Notes: generated by a model not told the origin, from the letters alone. A DNA stretch of 64,000 nucleotides from Pseudomonas sp. N40(2020) (GCF_014472415.1 NZ_JACSZV010000012.1:1-64000), one strand, 5' to 3'. Positions 7,462 to 16,464 are shown, counted from the first letter of the stretch. Numbers and translations are program-made.

Positions 7462-8754
7462 ATGACAGCCTCAATCCCACACGGCGGCTCGCGGGCCGGC
7501 GCCATTTTCCGGGTGACCTCGGGCAACTTCCTCGAACAGTTCGACTTCTTTCTGTTCGGTTTCTACGCCACGCAGATCGCGGCGGTGTTCTTTCCGGCGA
7601 GCAGTGAATTCGCCTCCCTGATGATGACTTTTGCAGTGTTCGGCGCAGGCTTTTTGATGCGTCCGCTGGGGGCCATCGTGCTGGGTGCGTACATCGATGA
7701 CGTCGGTCGACGCAAGGGTTTGATCGTCACCCTGTCGATCATGGCCAGCGGCACGATATTGATCGTGCTGGTGCCCGGATACGAAATCATTGGTTTGTTC
7801 GCCCCGGCGTTGGTGTTGATCGGGCGCTTGCTGCAAGGCTTCTCGGCCGGTGCAGAACTGGGCGGCGTTTCGGTTTACCTCTCCGAGATCGCCACGCCCG
7901 GTCGCAAAGGCTTTTTCACTGCTTGGCAGTCGGCCAGCCAACAAGTGGCGATCATCGTTGCCGCCGCGTTGGGCTACGCGCTGAATGCGTGGATGGCGCC
8001 AGAGGTGGTTGCCGATTGGGGCTGGCGCATTCCGTTTTTCGTCGGTTGCATGATTGTGCCGTTCATTTTTTTCCTGCGCCGGAATCTGGCGGAAACCGAA
8101 GAGTTCGCCGCACGCAAACATCGTCCGAGCATGAAAGAGGTGTTCCGCACGTTGGGTCAAAACTGGGGCGTGGTGCTCGGCGGGATGTTGATGGTCGCGC
8201 TGACCACCACGGCGTTCTACCTGATCACCGTGTACGCGCCGACCTTCGGCAAAACCGTGCTGCACCTGAGCACGTCCGATGCGTTGCTGGTGACCCTGTT
8301 GGTCGGTGTATCGAACTTCTTCTGGTTGCCGATTGGCGGCATGTTGTCCGACCGCATCGGCCGTCGTCCGGTGCTGATCGCCATGTCGCTGCTGGCGCTG
8401 GCCACGACTTACCCGGCGCTGTCCTACCTGGTGCAGGCGCCGAGCTTCAGCCACATGTTGCTGTCGTTGCTGTGGCTGTCGTTTATCTACGGCCTGTACA
8501 ACGGCGCGATGATTCCGGCGCTCACCGAGATCATGCCGGTGGAAGTCCGGGTCGCCGGTTTTTCCCTGGCCTACAGCCTGGCCACGGCGATTTTCGGCGG
8601 GTTCACGCCAGCAATGTCGACTTTCCTGATCCAGTACACCGGCGACAAAGCCGCGCCGGGTTACTGGATGAGCATCGGTGCGCTGTGTGCGTTGCTCGCC
8701 ACGCTGTACCTCTATCGCCGCGCGGGCGGCCGTCTGCAACCCGTTGCGGCATAA
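7462..8754 (+). CDS. MFS proton symporter, citrate/tricarballylate type
   Basis: A 430-residue inner membrane transporter with 12 predicted helices. The loop motif DDVGRRKGL and [28 protein letters not shown] mark the metabolite:H+ symporter branch of the MFS that includes citrate and tricarballylate carriers. The start at 7462 ([13 protein letters not shown]) was chosen over an upstream codon at 7411 because it matches family N-termini. The gene is followed 12 bases later by a ModA-like secreted protein. This pair plus a LysR gene resembles the aconitate isomerase locus described in Pseudomonas sp. WU-0701, so trans-aconitate or tricarballylate is the likely substrate. Confidence 0.85.
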   Translation: MTASIPHGGSRAGAIFRVTSGNFLEQFDFFLFGFYATQIAAVFFPASSEFASLMMTFAVFGAGFLMRPLGAIVLGAYIDDVGRRKGLIVTLSIMASGTILIVLVPGYEIIGLFAPALVLIGRLLQGFSAGAELGGVSVYLSEIATPGRKGFFTAWQSASQQVAIIVAAALGYALNAWMAPEVVADWGWRIPFFVGCMIVPFIFFLRRNLAETEEFAARKHRPSMKEVFRTLGQNWGVVLGGMLMVALTTTAFYLITVYAPTFGKTVLHLSTSDALLVTLLVGVSNFFWLPIGGMLSDRIGRRPVLIAMSLLALATTYPALSYLVQAPSFSHMLLSLLWLSFIYGLYNGAMIPALTEIMPVEVRVAGFSLAYSLATAIFGGFTPAMSTFLIQYTGDKAAPGYWMSIGALCALLATLYLYRRAGGRLQPVAA

Positions 8755-8766
8755 GGAGCCTTCAAC

Positions 8767-9534
8767 ATGAAAAAACTACTCAACCTCACCGCCCTCGCCC
8801 TTTTGGCTTTCAGCGCTTTGGCGCACGCCGAAGAGGTGCGGGTGATGACCTCGGGCGGCTTCACTGCTGCCTATAAAATCCTCGGGCCGAAATTTGCCGC
8901 CGCGACGGGCAACACGCTCGACACCCAGCTCGGCCCATCGATGGGCAAGGCACCGGAGGCGATCCCCAATCGTCTCGCACGCGGTGAACACGCAGACGTG
9001 GTGATCATGGTCGGCTACGCCCTCGATGAGCTGATCAAGCAAGGCAAAGTCGATCCGGCTTCGCGGGTTGAGCTAGCCGATTCGCGGATCGGCCTGGTGG
9101 TGCGCGAAGGCACACCGAAGCCAGACATCAGCAACGTCGAAGCCTTGAAGAAAACCCTGCTCGACGCGCAGTCGGTGGCCTACTCCGACAGCGCCAGCGG
9201 CGTGTACATCGAGCAACAGTTGTTCAAGAAACTCGGGATCGAAGATCAACTGAAGCCGAAGGCCAAGATGATCGCGAAAATCCCGGTGGGTTCGGTGGTC
9301 GCCACCGGTGATTATCAATTGGGCTTCCAACAGGTCAGCGAATTGTTGCCGGTGCCGGGGGTGAGTTTTGTCTCGAAGATTCCGGAATCGGTGCAGTCAG
9401 TGACGCGCTTCGCTGCCGGGATTCCGGTCGGCGCACAGCATCCAGCCGAAGCCAAAGCGTTGCTCGCCTACCTCGCCGCACCCGCCGCCCAGGCTGACGT
9501 GCAGGCTACCGGGTTGGATTCGGTCAAGCGCTGA
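8767..9534 (+). CDS. ais: Probable aconitate isomerase (ModA-like secreted protein)
   Basis: A 255-residue protein with a signal peptide cut near ALAHA-EEVR and a type 2 periplasmic binding fold resembling ModA (VMTSGGFTAAYKILGPKF..., YSDSASGVYIEQQLFKKLG). As I recall, aconitate isomerase of Pseudomonas sp. WU-0701 is a secreted ModA-like protein of about this size, encoded beside a tricarballylate-type carrier. That makes trans- to cis-aconitate conversion in the periplasm the best guess. A molybdate role is unlikely because no modB or modC follows. The gene forms an operon with the MFS gene and overlaps the end of the convergent LysR gene by 11 bases. Confidence 0.65.
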   Translation: MKKLLNLTALALLAFSALAHAEEVRVMTSGGFTAAYKILGPKFAAATGNTLDTQLGPSMGKAPEAIPNRLARGEHADVVIMVGYALDELIKQGKVDPASRVELADSRIGLVVREGTPKPDISNVEALKKTLLDAQSVAYSDSASGVYIEQQLFKKLGIEDQLKPKAKMIAKIPVGSVVATGDYQLGFQQVSELLPVPGVSFVSKIPESVQSVTRFAAGIPVGAQHPAEAKALLAYLAAPAAQADVQATGLDSVKR

Positions 9535-10438
9535 TCGTTGGCGGCTGGACTTTCATTTCCACCACCAGCCGCTCCAGCTCCAATGCCGCCGGGGTCAATG
9601 TGCGACCCCGGCGCTTGATGATGCCGACACTGCGCATCACTTGCGGATCGGTCAGCGGCACGCGCGTCAGGATCGGATGATCCGGCCCCGGCAGCGCCAT
9701 CAGCGGCACAGCTGCCACACCCAACCCCGCCTCCACCAGACCAATCATCGTCGTCACATGCCGGGTTTCGCAGATGCTCTGGCGCTGCGGCACCACGCTG
9801 CTCAGCGCCTGATCAAGCAAAAAACGATTGCCCGAGGTTTTGTCCAGCGAGATGTAATCCTGCTGATAAAACTCGTCCCACGTCACGCTGCTACGCCCGG
9901 CCAACGGATGATCACGGCGGCACGCGACGACGTAGCACTCCTGCACAAGCGGCTCGAAGTCGACTTTGGCATCCTGTGTGCCCAAAAAACTCAAACCGAA
10001 ATCCGCCTCGCCATTGACCACGGCGCTCAGTACATCGTGAGCGCTGGAGTCGAGCACTTTGACTTTGATCCGCGGGAATTGCCGGTGGTAATGGGCGACC
10101 ACGCGCGGCATGAAGTAATACGCCGCCGAGGGTACGCAGGCGACCGTGACGTGACCCAAGCGGGTCGAAGCCACTTCGCTGATACCGAGCAACGCCACGT
10201 CGAGATCATCCAGCAAGCGCTCGACACTCGGCATGAATCCCCGTCCGGCCTGGGTCAGGCTGACCTTGCGCGTGGTGCGTTCGAACAGCTTCACACCGAG
10301 GGCGTCTTCGAGTTTCTCGATGCGTCGGCTCAGTGCTGGCTGCGACAGGCGCACGGTGTCGGCGGCCTTGCGGAAACTGCCCTGCTCGACCACCGCGCGA
10401 AAGGCTTGCAGGTCGTTGAGGTCGAAGTTGATGGCCAT
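9524..10438 (-). CDS. LysR-family transcriptional regulator
   Basis: A 304-residue LTTR. The N-terminal HTH is FRAVVEQGSFRKAADTVRLSQPALSRRIEKLEDALG (about residues 12-48), followed by a LysR substrate-binding domain (about 90-295). It is convergent with the MFS/aconitate isomerase operon and overlaps it by 11 bases. A role as the tricarboxylate-responsive activator of that operon is plausible. It is also divergent from the Kef antiporter at 10566, which it could equally control. The start gives the standard LTTR N-terminus. Confidence 0.88.
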   Translation of the reverse strand: MAINFDLNDLQAFRAVVEQGSFRKAADTVRLSQPALSRRIEKLEDALGVKLFERTTRKVSLTQAGRGFMPSVERLLDDLDVALLGISEVASTRLGHVTVACVPSAAYYFMPRVVAHYHRQFPRIKVKVLDSSAHDVLSAVVNGEADFGLSFLGTQDAKVDFEPLVQECYVVACRRDHPLAGRSSVTWDEFYQQDYISLDKTSGNRFLLDQALSSVVPQRQSICETRHVTTMIGLVEAGLGVAAVPLMALPGPDHPILTRVPLTDPQVMRSVGIIKRRGRTLTPAALELERLVVEMKVQPPTISA

Positions 10439-10565
10439 GGCGGAGACTCGAAAGATTGATTCGCTGAGGCTATAAATGTAACCAATTGATGCAATTTATT
10501 ACAGGCTCGATGAAGATCGCCCTTATCCTTGTCACCCCCGCCGTACCGCTGTCAGGAGTCAATCA

Positions 10566-12374
10566 ATGCCCCATGAAGGCAATCTGTTACAAGCCGCTGT
10601 CGTGTTTCTGTTCGCCGCAGTGCTCACCGTGCCCTTAGCCAAACGTCTGCAACTGGGCGCTGTGCTCGGTTATCTGTTTGCCGGGGTCATCATCGGCCCG
10701 TCGGTGCTGGGCCTGATCGGCAATCCGCAGAGCGTGGCGCATATCTCTGAGTTGGGCGTGGTGTTGCTGCTGTTCATCATCGGCCTTGAGCTGTCGCCGC
10801 GACGGTTGTGGGTGATGCGCAAATCGGTGTTTGGCGTGGGCCTGGCACAGGTGCTGTTGACCGCCTCGGTGATCGGCGTGCTGGCGTTGTCGGTCTTCGG
10901 GCAGCCGCTGAACAGTGCGATTGTGCTGGGACTCGGCCTGGCGCTGTCGTCCACCGCATTCGGCCTGCAAAGCCTGGCCGAACGCAAGGAACTGACCAGC
11001 CCCCACGGACGTCTGGCCTTCGCGATTCTGCTGTTCCAGGACATCGCCGCGATCCCGTTGATCGCGCTGGTGCCGATGCTCGCGGGTGTCGATCACCACA
11101 CCAGCACCGCTGACGATGTGCGTCACAGTTTGCAGGTACTCGGCGGCATTGCCGTGGTGGTGGTCGGCGGGCGCTATCTGTTGCGTCCGGTGTTCCGCGT
11201 GGTGGCGAAAACCGGCTTGCCGGAAGTGTCGACCGCCACGGCGTTGCTGGTGGTGATCGGCACGGCGTGGTTGATGGATCTGGTCGGTGTGTCAATGGCG
11301 CTGGGGGCGTTTCTGGCCGGTTTGCTGCTGGCGGACTCAGAGTATCGCCATGAACTGGAAGCGCAGATCGAACCGTTCAAAGGCCTGCTGCTCGGGCTGT
11401 TTTTCATCAGCGTCGGCATGGGCGCCAATCTCGGTCTGTTGCTCAGTGCGCCGATCACCGTGCTCGGGCTGACGCTGCTGTTGATTGGCTTGAAGCTGCC
11501 GCTGTTGTTTTTGGTGGGGCGTCTGGCTGGCGGGCTGAACAAGATCAGCGCCATACGCCTCGGCATCGTGTTGGCAGCGGGCGGTGAGTTTGCCTTTGTG
11601 GTGTTCAAGATCGGTCGCGATCAGGGTCTGTTCGAACCGCGCTTGTACGACTTGCTGGTGCTGACCATCACTCTCTCGATGGCGGTGACGCCATTGTTGC
11701 TGTTGATCTGCGCGCGACTGGTCAGCCCCAAGGTGCAACCGGTGGAAGTACCAGAGAAATTCCGCGAGATCGACACCGACGCCCCGCGCGTGGTGATCGC
11801 CGGCATGGGGCGGATGGGCCAGATCGTTGCGCGTATTCTGCGCGCGCAGAACATCAAGTTCGTGGCACTGGACACCTCGGTGGAAACCATCGAACTGTCG
11901 CGCAGCTTCGGCGGTGTGCCGGTGTTCTACGGCGACCCGATGCGCCCGGAAATCCTCAATGCGGCCAAGGTCGGCGAGGCGGAATATTTTGTGATTGCCA
12001 CGGATGATCCGGAGACCAACATCAAGACCGCCGAGATTGTCCGCAAGCTTTACCCGCACATGAAAATCATCGCCCGGGCCCGTAACCGTCAGCATGTTCA
12101 CCGCTTGGTGGATGTCGGCGCTGAAGCGATTCGTGAGACCTATTACTCCAGTCTGGAAATGAGCCGACGCACGCTGGTCGGCCTCGGCCTGACCCAGGCG
12201 CAGGCCGATGCGCGAATCAAGCGCTTCAAACACCATGACGAACAGGTGCTGGAGGCACAACACGCGGTCTACGATGACGCCGCCAAAGTCCTGCAAACCG
12301 CTCAGGAAGCCCGGGCGGAACTGGCGCGGTTGTTTGAGTCGGATCAGTTGGAAGAGGAATCGCGCAAGGCCTGA
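10566..12374 (+). CDS. CPA2 cation:proton antiporter, KefB/KefC type
   Basis: A 602-residue inner membrane protein. The first ~385 residues are the Na+/H+ exchanger domain with about 12 helices (GYLFAGVIIGPSVLGL, LSSTAFGLQSL, FLAGLLLADSEYRHELE). A RCK/TrkA-N nucleotide-binding domain follows from about residue 400, with the Rossmann motif VVIAGMGRMGQIVARIL. The charged C-terminal tail is coiled. The family exchanges K+ for H+ and is gated by glutathione adducts in E. coli. The divergent oxidoreductase ancillary gene kefF is absent nearby, although a KefF-like protein lies far off at 28699. The gene is monocistronic and ends at a REP pair. Confidence 0.9.
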   Translation: MPHEGNLLQAAVVFLFAAVLTVPLAKRLQLGAVLGYLFAGVIIGPSVLGLIGNPQSVAHISELGVVLLLFIIGLELSPRRLWVMRKSVFGVGLAQVLLTASVIGVLALSVFGQPLNSAIVLGLGLALSSTAFGLQSLAERKELTSPHGRLAFAILLFQDIAAIPLIALVPMLAGVDHHTSTADDVRHSLQVLGGIAVVVVGGRYLLRPVFRVVAKTGLPEVSTATALLVVIGTAWLMDLVGVSMALGAFLAGLLLADSEYRHELEAQIEPFKGLLLGLFFISVGMGANLGLLLSAPITVLGLTLLLIGLKLPLLFLVGRLAGGLNKISAIRLGIVLAAGGEFAFVVFKIGRDQGLFEPRLYDLLVLTITLSMAVTPLLLLICARLVSPKVQPVEVPEKFREIDTDAPRVVIAGMGRMGQIVARILRAQNIKFVALDTSVETIELSRSFGGVPVFYGDPMRPEILNAAKVGEAEYFVIATDDPETNIKTAEIVRKLYPHMKIIARARNRQHVHRLVDVGAEAIRETYYSSLEMSRRTLVGLGLTQAQADARIKRFKHHDEQVLEAQHAVYDDAAKVLQTAQEARAELARLFESDQLEEESRKA

Positions 12375-12392
12375 GTCTTACTCAAATCCCAA

Positions 12393-12483
12393 TGTGGGAG
12401 CGAGCCTGCTCGCGAAACTGCTGTGTCAGCCAACACTTCGACAACTGACAGATTGCCTTCGCGAGCAGGCTCGCTCCCACAGG
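12393..12483. repeat. Paired REP elements (REPIN-like)
   Basis: TGTGGGAGCGAGCCTGCTCG (starting at 12393) and its inverted partner ending at 12483 are separated by about 40 bases. The pair lies between the convergent Kef and hcnC genes, where it may also act as a transcription boundary. Confidence 0.88.
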
Positions 12484-12502
12484 GGATGGTGGTGGACTCA
12501 GG

Positions 12503-13762
12503 TCAGGCCATTTCCAGTTCGAGTTCCTGCTTGACCGGGGCAGTCTCAAACCGATCCGCCAGAAACGGCGTGATGTCCAGCGGCAACGGCTCGTCGTTGA
12601 CCAGTTTGTCCAGCAACACGCCGGTAATCGCCGAGGTCAGAATCCCGGTGCGGAAGTGCCCGCAGGCATTCAGATAACCCTCCACCCCACGCATCGGCCC
12701 GAGGATCGGCAACTCATCCGGCGAGCCCGGACGCAACCCGGCCCAGGTGCGTTTCAGGTTGACGTCTTTGAGCTCCGGCAGACAACGCACCGCGCCCTGC
12801 ACCAGCCCGGCGATTTCCGGGTAGGTGGTGGTGACGTCGAAGCCCTTGTCTTCGGTGGTGCTGCCGATCAGGATCTCACCGTTGTCCTTTTGCGCCACGT
12901 AGCAATCGCTGGTGGTCAGGCAGCCGTTGAGGATTTTCGGCATGCGCTCGGTCAGCAGAATCTGGCCTTTCACCGGCTTCACCGGAATGCGAATGCCGGT
13001 GGCCCACTCGCTCAAATCCGCCGCCCAGGCACCACCGGCGTTGATCAGCGTCTTGCAGTGGAACACGCCCTCCTCGGTGGTCTGTACGCCGGTCACACGC
13101 GTGCCGTGGTGCAACACGCCGGTGACGTTGGTGTTGACGAAGATGTCGACGCCATTCTGCCGCGCCCCTTCCATGTAGGCATCGGCGAGGCGGAACGGGC
13201 TGACCTGGTGATCGCAGAGAAACTCCAGCGCCCCGCGTGCTTCATGGCTGACGCTCGGTTCGGTTTCGCGCAGCGCGGCTTGATCGAGCCAGCGCACCTG
13301 ATCGGCCAGATGCGGAATGCAGCCGACGATGTGCTCGGCGTAGAGCCGATCCTCGTCGTCATAAATCACGAATTTCAGCCCGGTCTTTTCGAACTTGAAA
13401 TCCATGCCGTGGTTGTCTTTCAACTCACGGTGCAGCGCCGGGTACAGCGCGTTGGATTGCAAGGCGAAATCGAAAAACGACTCCGGCAGAATGTGCGGTG
13501 TGCTCGCGTCCACCGCCACTGCCGCGCCTTGGGTTTCGCGCTTGCGGTTAGCCGACATCATGCGAAAGAAAATCACCCCGCAGCCAAGCCCTACCGACTC
13601 GCCGATCGCCCACAAACCACCGGCTGAGGCGCGGGTCGCGTTGCCCGGACGTTTGGCGTCGATCAGTGCAACCTTGAGGTCTTTGCGTTTGGATAATTGA
13701 TAGGCGCAGGACGCCCCGATCACACCGCCGCCGGCGATGATCACGTCGTAGAACTTACTCAT
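12503..13762 (-). CDS. hcnC: Hydrogen cyanide synthase subunit HcnC
   Basis: A 419-residue FAD-dependent amine oxidase subunit of the membrane-associated enzyme that oxidises glycine to HCN and CO2. The N-terminal dinucleotide fold is VIIAGGGVIGASCAYQLSKR. The stretches TRASAGGLWAIGESVGLGCG and LRPGSPDELPILGP are typical of HcnC and related opine/D-amino acid oxidase subunits. GGAGG precedes the ATG at 13762, and the gene overlaps hcnB by eight bases. The open frame continues to 13846, but that extension reads back into hcnB. It is the last gene of hcnABC, followed by a REP pair. Confidence 0.96.
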   Translation of the reverse strand: MSKFYDVIIAGGGVIGASCAYQLSKRKDLKVALIDAKRPGNATRASAGGLWAIGESVGLGCGVIFFRMMSANRKRETQGAAVAVDASTPHILPESFFDFALQSNALYPALHRELKDNHGMDFKFEKTGLKFVIYDDEDRLYAEHIVGCIPHLADQVRWLDQAALRETEPSVSHEARGALEFLCDHQVSPFRLADAYMEGARQNGVDIFVNTNVTGVLHHGTRVTGVQTTEEGVFHCKTLINAGGAWAADLSEWATGIRIPVKPVKGQILLTERMPKILNGCLTTSDCYVAQKDNGEILIGSTTEDKGFDVTTTYPEIAGLVQGAVRCLPELKDVNLKRTWAGLRPGSPDELPILGPMRGVEGYLNACGHFRTGILTSAITGVLLDKLVNDEPLPLDITPFLADRFETAPVKQELELEMA

Positions 13763-15164
13763 GGGAAGCGGCCTCCGTGCCGACATTCTGGAACGCGGAA
13801 AAAGGAATCGGATCAATCGGGAAGCGCGGGCGCAGCCAACCGACATCCTTGCGCCCGGTGGCCTGGCGCAAACGGTCGCTGCAATAGCCGACGCACATGC
13901 GCCCCTGGCAATCGCCCATGCTCACGCGGGTACGCATTTTCAGGCTGGCGATGTCTTGCACGCCTTGCTCCAGCGCCCGGTCGATATCGGCGCGGGTCGC
14001 GTGCTCGCAGCGGCAGATCACCGTGTCGGCGGCCGGCAATGCAGTCTGGCCGACGCCACGTTCGGTGTAGCGATCCACCGCCGCGCGGAAACGCACGATG
14101 GCTTTCAGTTTGCCCAAATACCGGTCGCGGCGTACCTGCGCCAGTTCCTCTTCGAGCACACCACGTTGCAGCAGGATCGACGTCGCCGCGATTTTGCCCG
14201 CGAGCATCGCCGCTTCACCGCCGCGAATCCCGCCCATGTCACCGGCAAGATGCACGTGCGGCTCGTTGCTTTGCTGCCAGATGTTCGAATTGGCGCGCAG
14301 ATAGCCGTCATCGCTGAAGCCGTGATCCAGGCCCATCTGCTGACTGAGTTGCGTGCGCGGAATGAAGCCGTAACCGACCGCCAGCGTCTTCGCTTCAAAA
14401 CGCTCGACACGGGACATGTCCGGCTCCCAGGTGGCCGAGTACGGCGCGACGCTGACGCTTTTCAGCTCGCCCTCACCGTGGGCTTCGACCACGCCCCAGC
14501 CGTAGTTCATCGCGATGCCGTGCAGTTTCAGGTAGGCGAGCATGCTCAAGCCATCGAGGAACAGTTGCGGCTTATTCAGCAGCGCCAGGCTTTCGCGGGC
14601 GATCTTGCCGAACGCGCAGGCCTCATACACGCCCGCGACTTTGACGCCTGAGGCATGAAGCTGTGTCGCCACCAGCGGCAGTAACGGCCCGGTGCCGGCA
14701 ATGATCACCGGCCCTTGCGGTTTGACCACGCCACTCTTGATTTGCAGTTGCAGGCCGCCAAGCAGAATCACCCCCGGCAAGGTCCAGCCAGGAAACGGCA
14801 CACTGCGTTCGTGGCAACCGGCAGCCAGCAGCAATTGCGGATACTCGATCTCGTGCAGTTGCTCGTCGCCGTCCAGCACCACCAGCGCACGGGTGCCTTC
14901 GGCGCCGACCACGCGATGGTTGAGGTGCACGTCGATCAGCCCGGATTGCTCCTGGAATTCGCCGTGCAGTTTGCCCAATGCTTCGGAGTAACGCGGCCCC
15001 AGATAATCCAGCTGCACGCCGTCGCGCAACGGCCCGCGATAGACCACGCCGCCGAGTCGCGAGGCTTCTTCCAGCAGCGTACAACGTACGCCGTGGCGCG
15101 CCAGTTCGATGGCCGCCGCCATCCCAGCCGGCCCACCGCCGACGATGACCGGTTGCAGGCTCAT
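13755..15164 (-). CDS. hcnB: Hydrogen cyanide synthase subunit HcnB
   Basis: A 469-residue flavoprotein subunit of hydrogen cyanide synthase. The N-terminal FAD/NAD fold is VIVGGGPAGMAAAIELARHG, with a second dinucleotide motif GPVIIAGTGPLLPLVATQL near residue 150. The C-terminal cysteine cluster (VICRCEHATRADID, then GDCQGRMCVGYC) is the BFD-like iron-sulfur segment found in this subunit. The length equals that of known HcnB proteins. The start overlaps the hcnA stop codon by four bases, so the two are translationally coupled. Confidence 0.97.
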   Translation of the reverse strand: MSLQPVIVGGGPAGMAAAIELARHGVRCTLLEEASRLGGVVYRGPLRDGVQLDYLGPRYSEALGKLHGEFQEQSGLIDVHLNHRVVGAEGTRALVVLDGDEQLHEIEYPQLLLAAGCHERSVPFPGWTLPGVILLGGLQLQIKSGVVKPQGPVIIAGTGPLLPLVATQLHASGVKVAGVYEACAFGKIARESLALLNKPQLFLDGLSMLAYLKLHGIAMNYGWGVVEAHGEGELKSVSVAPYSATWEPDMSRVERFEAKTLAVGYGFIPRTQLSQQMGLDHGFSDDGYLRANSNIWQQSNEPHVHLAGDMGGIRGGEAAMLAGKIAATSILLQRGVLEEELAQVRRDRYLGKLKAIVRFRAAVDRYTERGVGQTALPAADTVICRCEHATRADIDRALEQGVQDIASLKMRTRVSMGDCQGRMCVGYCSDRLRQATGRKDVGWLRPRFPIDPIPFSAFQNVGTEAASHE

Positions 15165-15487
15165 ACAACCTCCTGCGCGGCGACGCGGTTGACCTGGGTT
15201 TCAATCTGCATGCCGTCACGCACGACGGTCTGGCAGGCGCGACGCTTGTGGCGGCCGTTGATTTTCACCAGACAGCACTGGCACACGCCCATACCGCAAT
15301 AGGCGCCGCTGATCTGGTCATGATCGTTGCGTGCAATCTGGCGCACACCGAGAGATTGAATAACGCTGAGGACGGTTTCTCCGATGGCGGCAGTGACCGG
15401 TTGGCCGTTGATGTGGACGGTCATATCCGCCTGCGCCAAGGGCTGGATATCGAAGGTTCGTTCTAGGCAGTGCATTGCGGTGTTCAT
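15161..15487 (-). CDS. hcnA: Hydrogen cyanide synthase subunit HcnA
   Basis: A 108-residue 2Fe-2S subunit of hydrogen cyanide synthase. The cysteine motif GAYCGMGVCQCCLVKINGRH binds the cluster, preceded by the ferredoxin-like INGQPVTAAIGETVLSVI. The ATG at 15487 was chosen because it sits in TCACGGATGA, an RsmA-type site that in known hcnA leaders overlaps the ribosome binding site. A second ATG at 15475 (MHCLER) has no better site. Expression is probably controlled by ANR (box at 15676) and by the Gac/Rsm system after transcription. Confidence 0.96.
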   Translation of the reverse strand: MNTAMHCLERTFDIQPLAQADMTVHINGQPVTAAIGETVLSVIQSLGVRQIARNDHDQISGAYCGMGVCQCCLVKINGRHKRRACQTVVRDGMQIETQVNRVAAQEVV

Positions 15488-15498
15488 CCGTGAAGATT
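15480..15498 (-). promoter_or_regulatory. RsmA/RsmE-type site over the hcnA start codon
   Basis: On the minus strand TCACGGATGA matches the consensus A/U-CANGGANG-U/A at every position. TTCA and TGAA flank the CGGA, so the GGA is in the loop of a 4-bp hairpin that contains the start codon. Binding would block initiation until Rsm small RNAs titrate the protein. The similarity to the site known in P. protegens hcnA is from memory. Confidence 0.8.
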
Positions 15499-15513
15499 CA
15501 GTTGAGGTTGTGT

Positions 15514-15526
15514 CAGCTCCTTGCTG
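15514..15526 (-). promoter_or_regulatory. Second RsmA-type hairpin in the hcnA leader
   Basis: CAGC-AAGGA-GCTG on the minus strand puts GGA in a five-base loop on a 4-bp stem, with CAAGGAG fitting the RsmA core. It lies about 27 bases upstream of the hcnA start codon. Several such sites are typical of RsmA-controlled leaders. Confidence 0.6.
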
Positions 15527-15675
15527 CACTACGCCTCGTCGACGCATTTTTTACTGTGATTAGCGCGTCGGCGCGGGTACTTCGTCAGCGCAACAAGGTG
15601 CGCGAGAAGCACTGTAGTTCATACCTCAGCAAAGGCCTGGAACATTTACGTTAGGTGATAGCGCCAACGGAAATA

Positions 15676-15689
15676 TTGATCCAGGCCAG
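15676..15689 (-). promoter_or_regulatory. ANR/FNR box of the hcn promoter
   Basis: CTGGC-CTGG-ATCAA on the minus strand differs from the TTGGC-N4-ATCAA box of known hcnA promoters at one position. With the centre at -41.5, transcription would start near 15642. TAACGT (15653-15648) could serve as a -10 box. The resulting leader of about 155 bases holds both RsmA-type hairpins. Confidence 0.7.
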
Positions 15690-15713
15690 TGAAACAGTCG
15701 GATTGTTAAACGA

Positions 15714-16262
15714 TCAGTTGGAGAAAACGAACTGGCCTTTGATCTTTTTTGCGCCAATGAAACCCAGGTCAGGGAACAACAGTGTTTTCAGCCAAGCCGC
15801 GTAGCCCACTATCGCCAGGGTGATGCCAACACCGATCAGGGTCGACACCGGGTCCTCTTCATAGCCCTTGAACATGCGCGAGAGCTGGCTGATCGTCAGG
15901 ATCACATAGACGGTGTAAACCGCAGCGATGTTCTTGTAGAAGCCCCACGCGAACAGCAAAGGAATACCGCCCGCCAACAGCATGATCGTCAGTGCCATGC
16001 CGGCACTGACTTCATAAAACAGGAAAAATCCGGCAAATGCGCCGATCAATGCCTGAATACAGGTCAGCACGACCAGAATCGTGACTTTGAGTGAATGGCG
16101 CTCTCTGAGAGCGGGGTCAGGCCGGCCACCAATCCATGCAGCCAATACTCGATCCTTGACCTTCCCACCCGAGAGTGCCTTGAAGGTTTCGGTCTTGGAG
16201 CGGCCGGCGTCGAGCATCTCGATCAGTTGCCGCTTGATTTCCTTCTTGTCCAACGTGCTCAT
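15714..16262 (-). CDS. Hypothetical inner membrane protein
   Basis: A 182-residue protein that I do not recognise. The first ~55 residues are charged and soluble (MSTLDKKEIKRQLIEMLDAGRSKTETFKAL...). Four hydrophobic segments follow between about residues 58 and 165, resembling small Yip1- or DUF-type membrane proteins. The stop codon lies only about 25 bases before the hcn ANR box on the same strand. It is preceded by a strong terminator at 16332-16364, so it is probably its own transcription unit. Confidence 0.75.
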   Translation of the reverse strand: MSTLDKKEIKRQLIEMLDAGRSKTETFKALSGGKVKDRVLAAWIGGRPDPALRERHSLKVTILVVLTCIQALIGAFAGFFLFYEVSAGMALTIMLLAGGIPLLFAWGFYKNIAAVYTVYVILTISQLSRMFKGYEEDPVSTLIGVGITLAIVGYAAWLKTLLFPDLGFIGAKKIKGQFVFSN

Positions 16263-16331
16263 CCTTAAATAACACTGAAAGCGGCCAATCCACTTTCGCT
16301 GGCGATTCTCGCCGCTGGCCCCGCAGAAAGC

Positions 16332-16364
16332 AAAAAGCCGCTACCACCCGAGGGTGGTAGCGGC
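16332..16364 (-). terminator. Strong intrinsic terminator
   Basis: GCCGCTACCACCC and GGGTGGTAGCGGC form a 13-bp stem with a two-base loop. The T-run follows on the minus strand (A5 at 16332-16336). It closes the transcript carrying the 24-residue gene and the membrane protein at 16480-17421. Confidence 0.88.
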
Positions 16365-16389
16365 CGAGGCAAAAGCCCCAATAGAGCAA

Positions 16390-16464
16390 TCAGTGCACGA
16401 ACAGGGCGATCAGAATAATGATCGGGATCGGTATGCCGAGGAAAAACAGCAGTAATGAGCGCAT
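16390..16464 (-). CDS. 24-residue single-helix membrane microprotein
   Basis: A very short gene that reads MRSLLLFFLGIPIPIIILIALFVH. It is almost wholly one hydrophobic helix with a proline kink (IPIP) and a single positive charge near the N-terminus, which predicts an inner membrane anchor. GGGAGA stands nine bases before the ATG. It follows the membrane protein at 16480 by 15 bases and precedes a strong terminator, so both appear to be one operon. Function is unknown. I believe similar peptides are annotated in other Pseudomonas genomes, but I could not check. Confidence 0.7.
   Translation of the reverse strand: MRSLLLFFLGIPIPIIILIALFVH

Noticed and set aside
7471-8739. 422-codon open frame opposite the MFS gene
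   Set aside because: It is the mirror of high-GC codon bias. The plus strand has a clear 12-helix transporter, while the minus product is Arg/Gln/His-rich with no motif.
8767-9534. ModA-type molybdate binding protein
   Set aside because: No modB or modC genes follow, and the gene pairs with a tricarboxylate carrier, so aconitate isomerase fits better.
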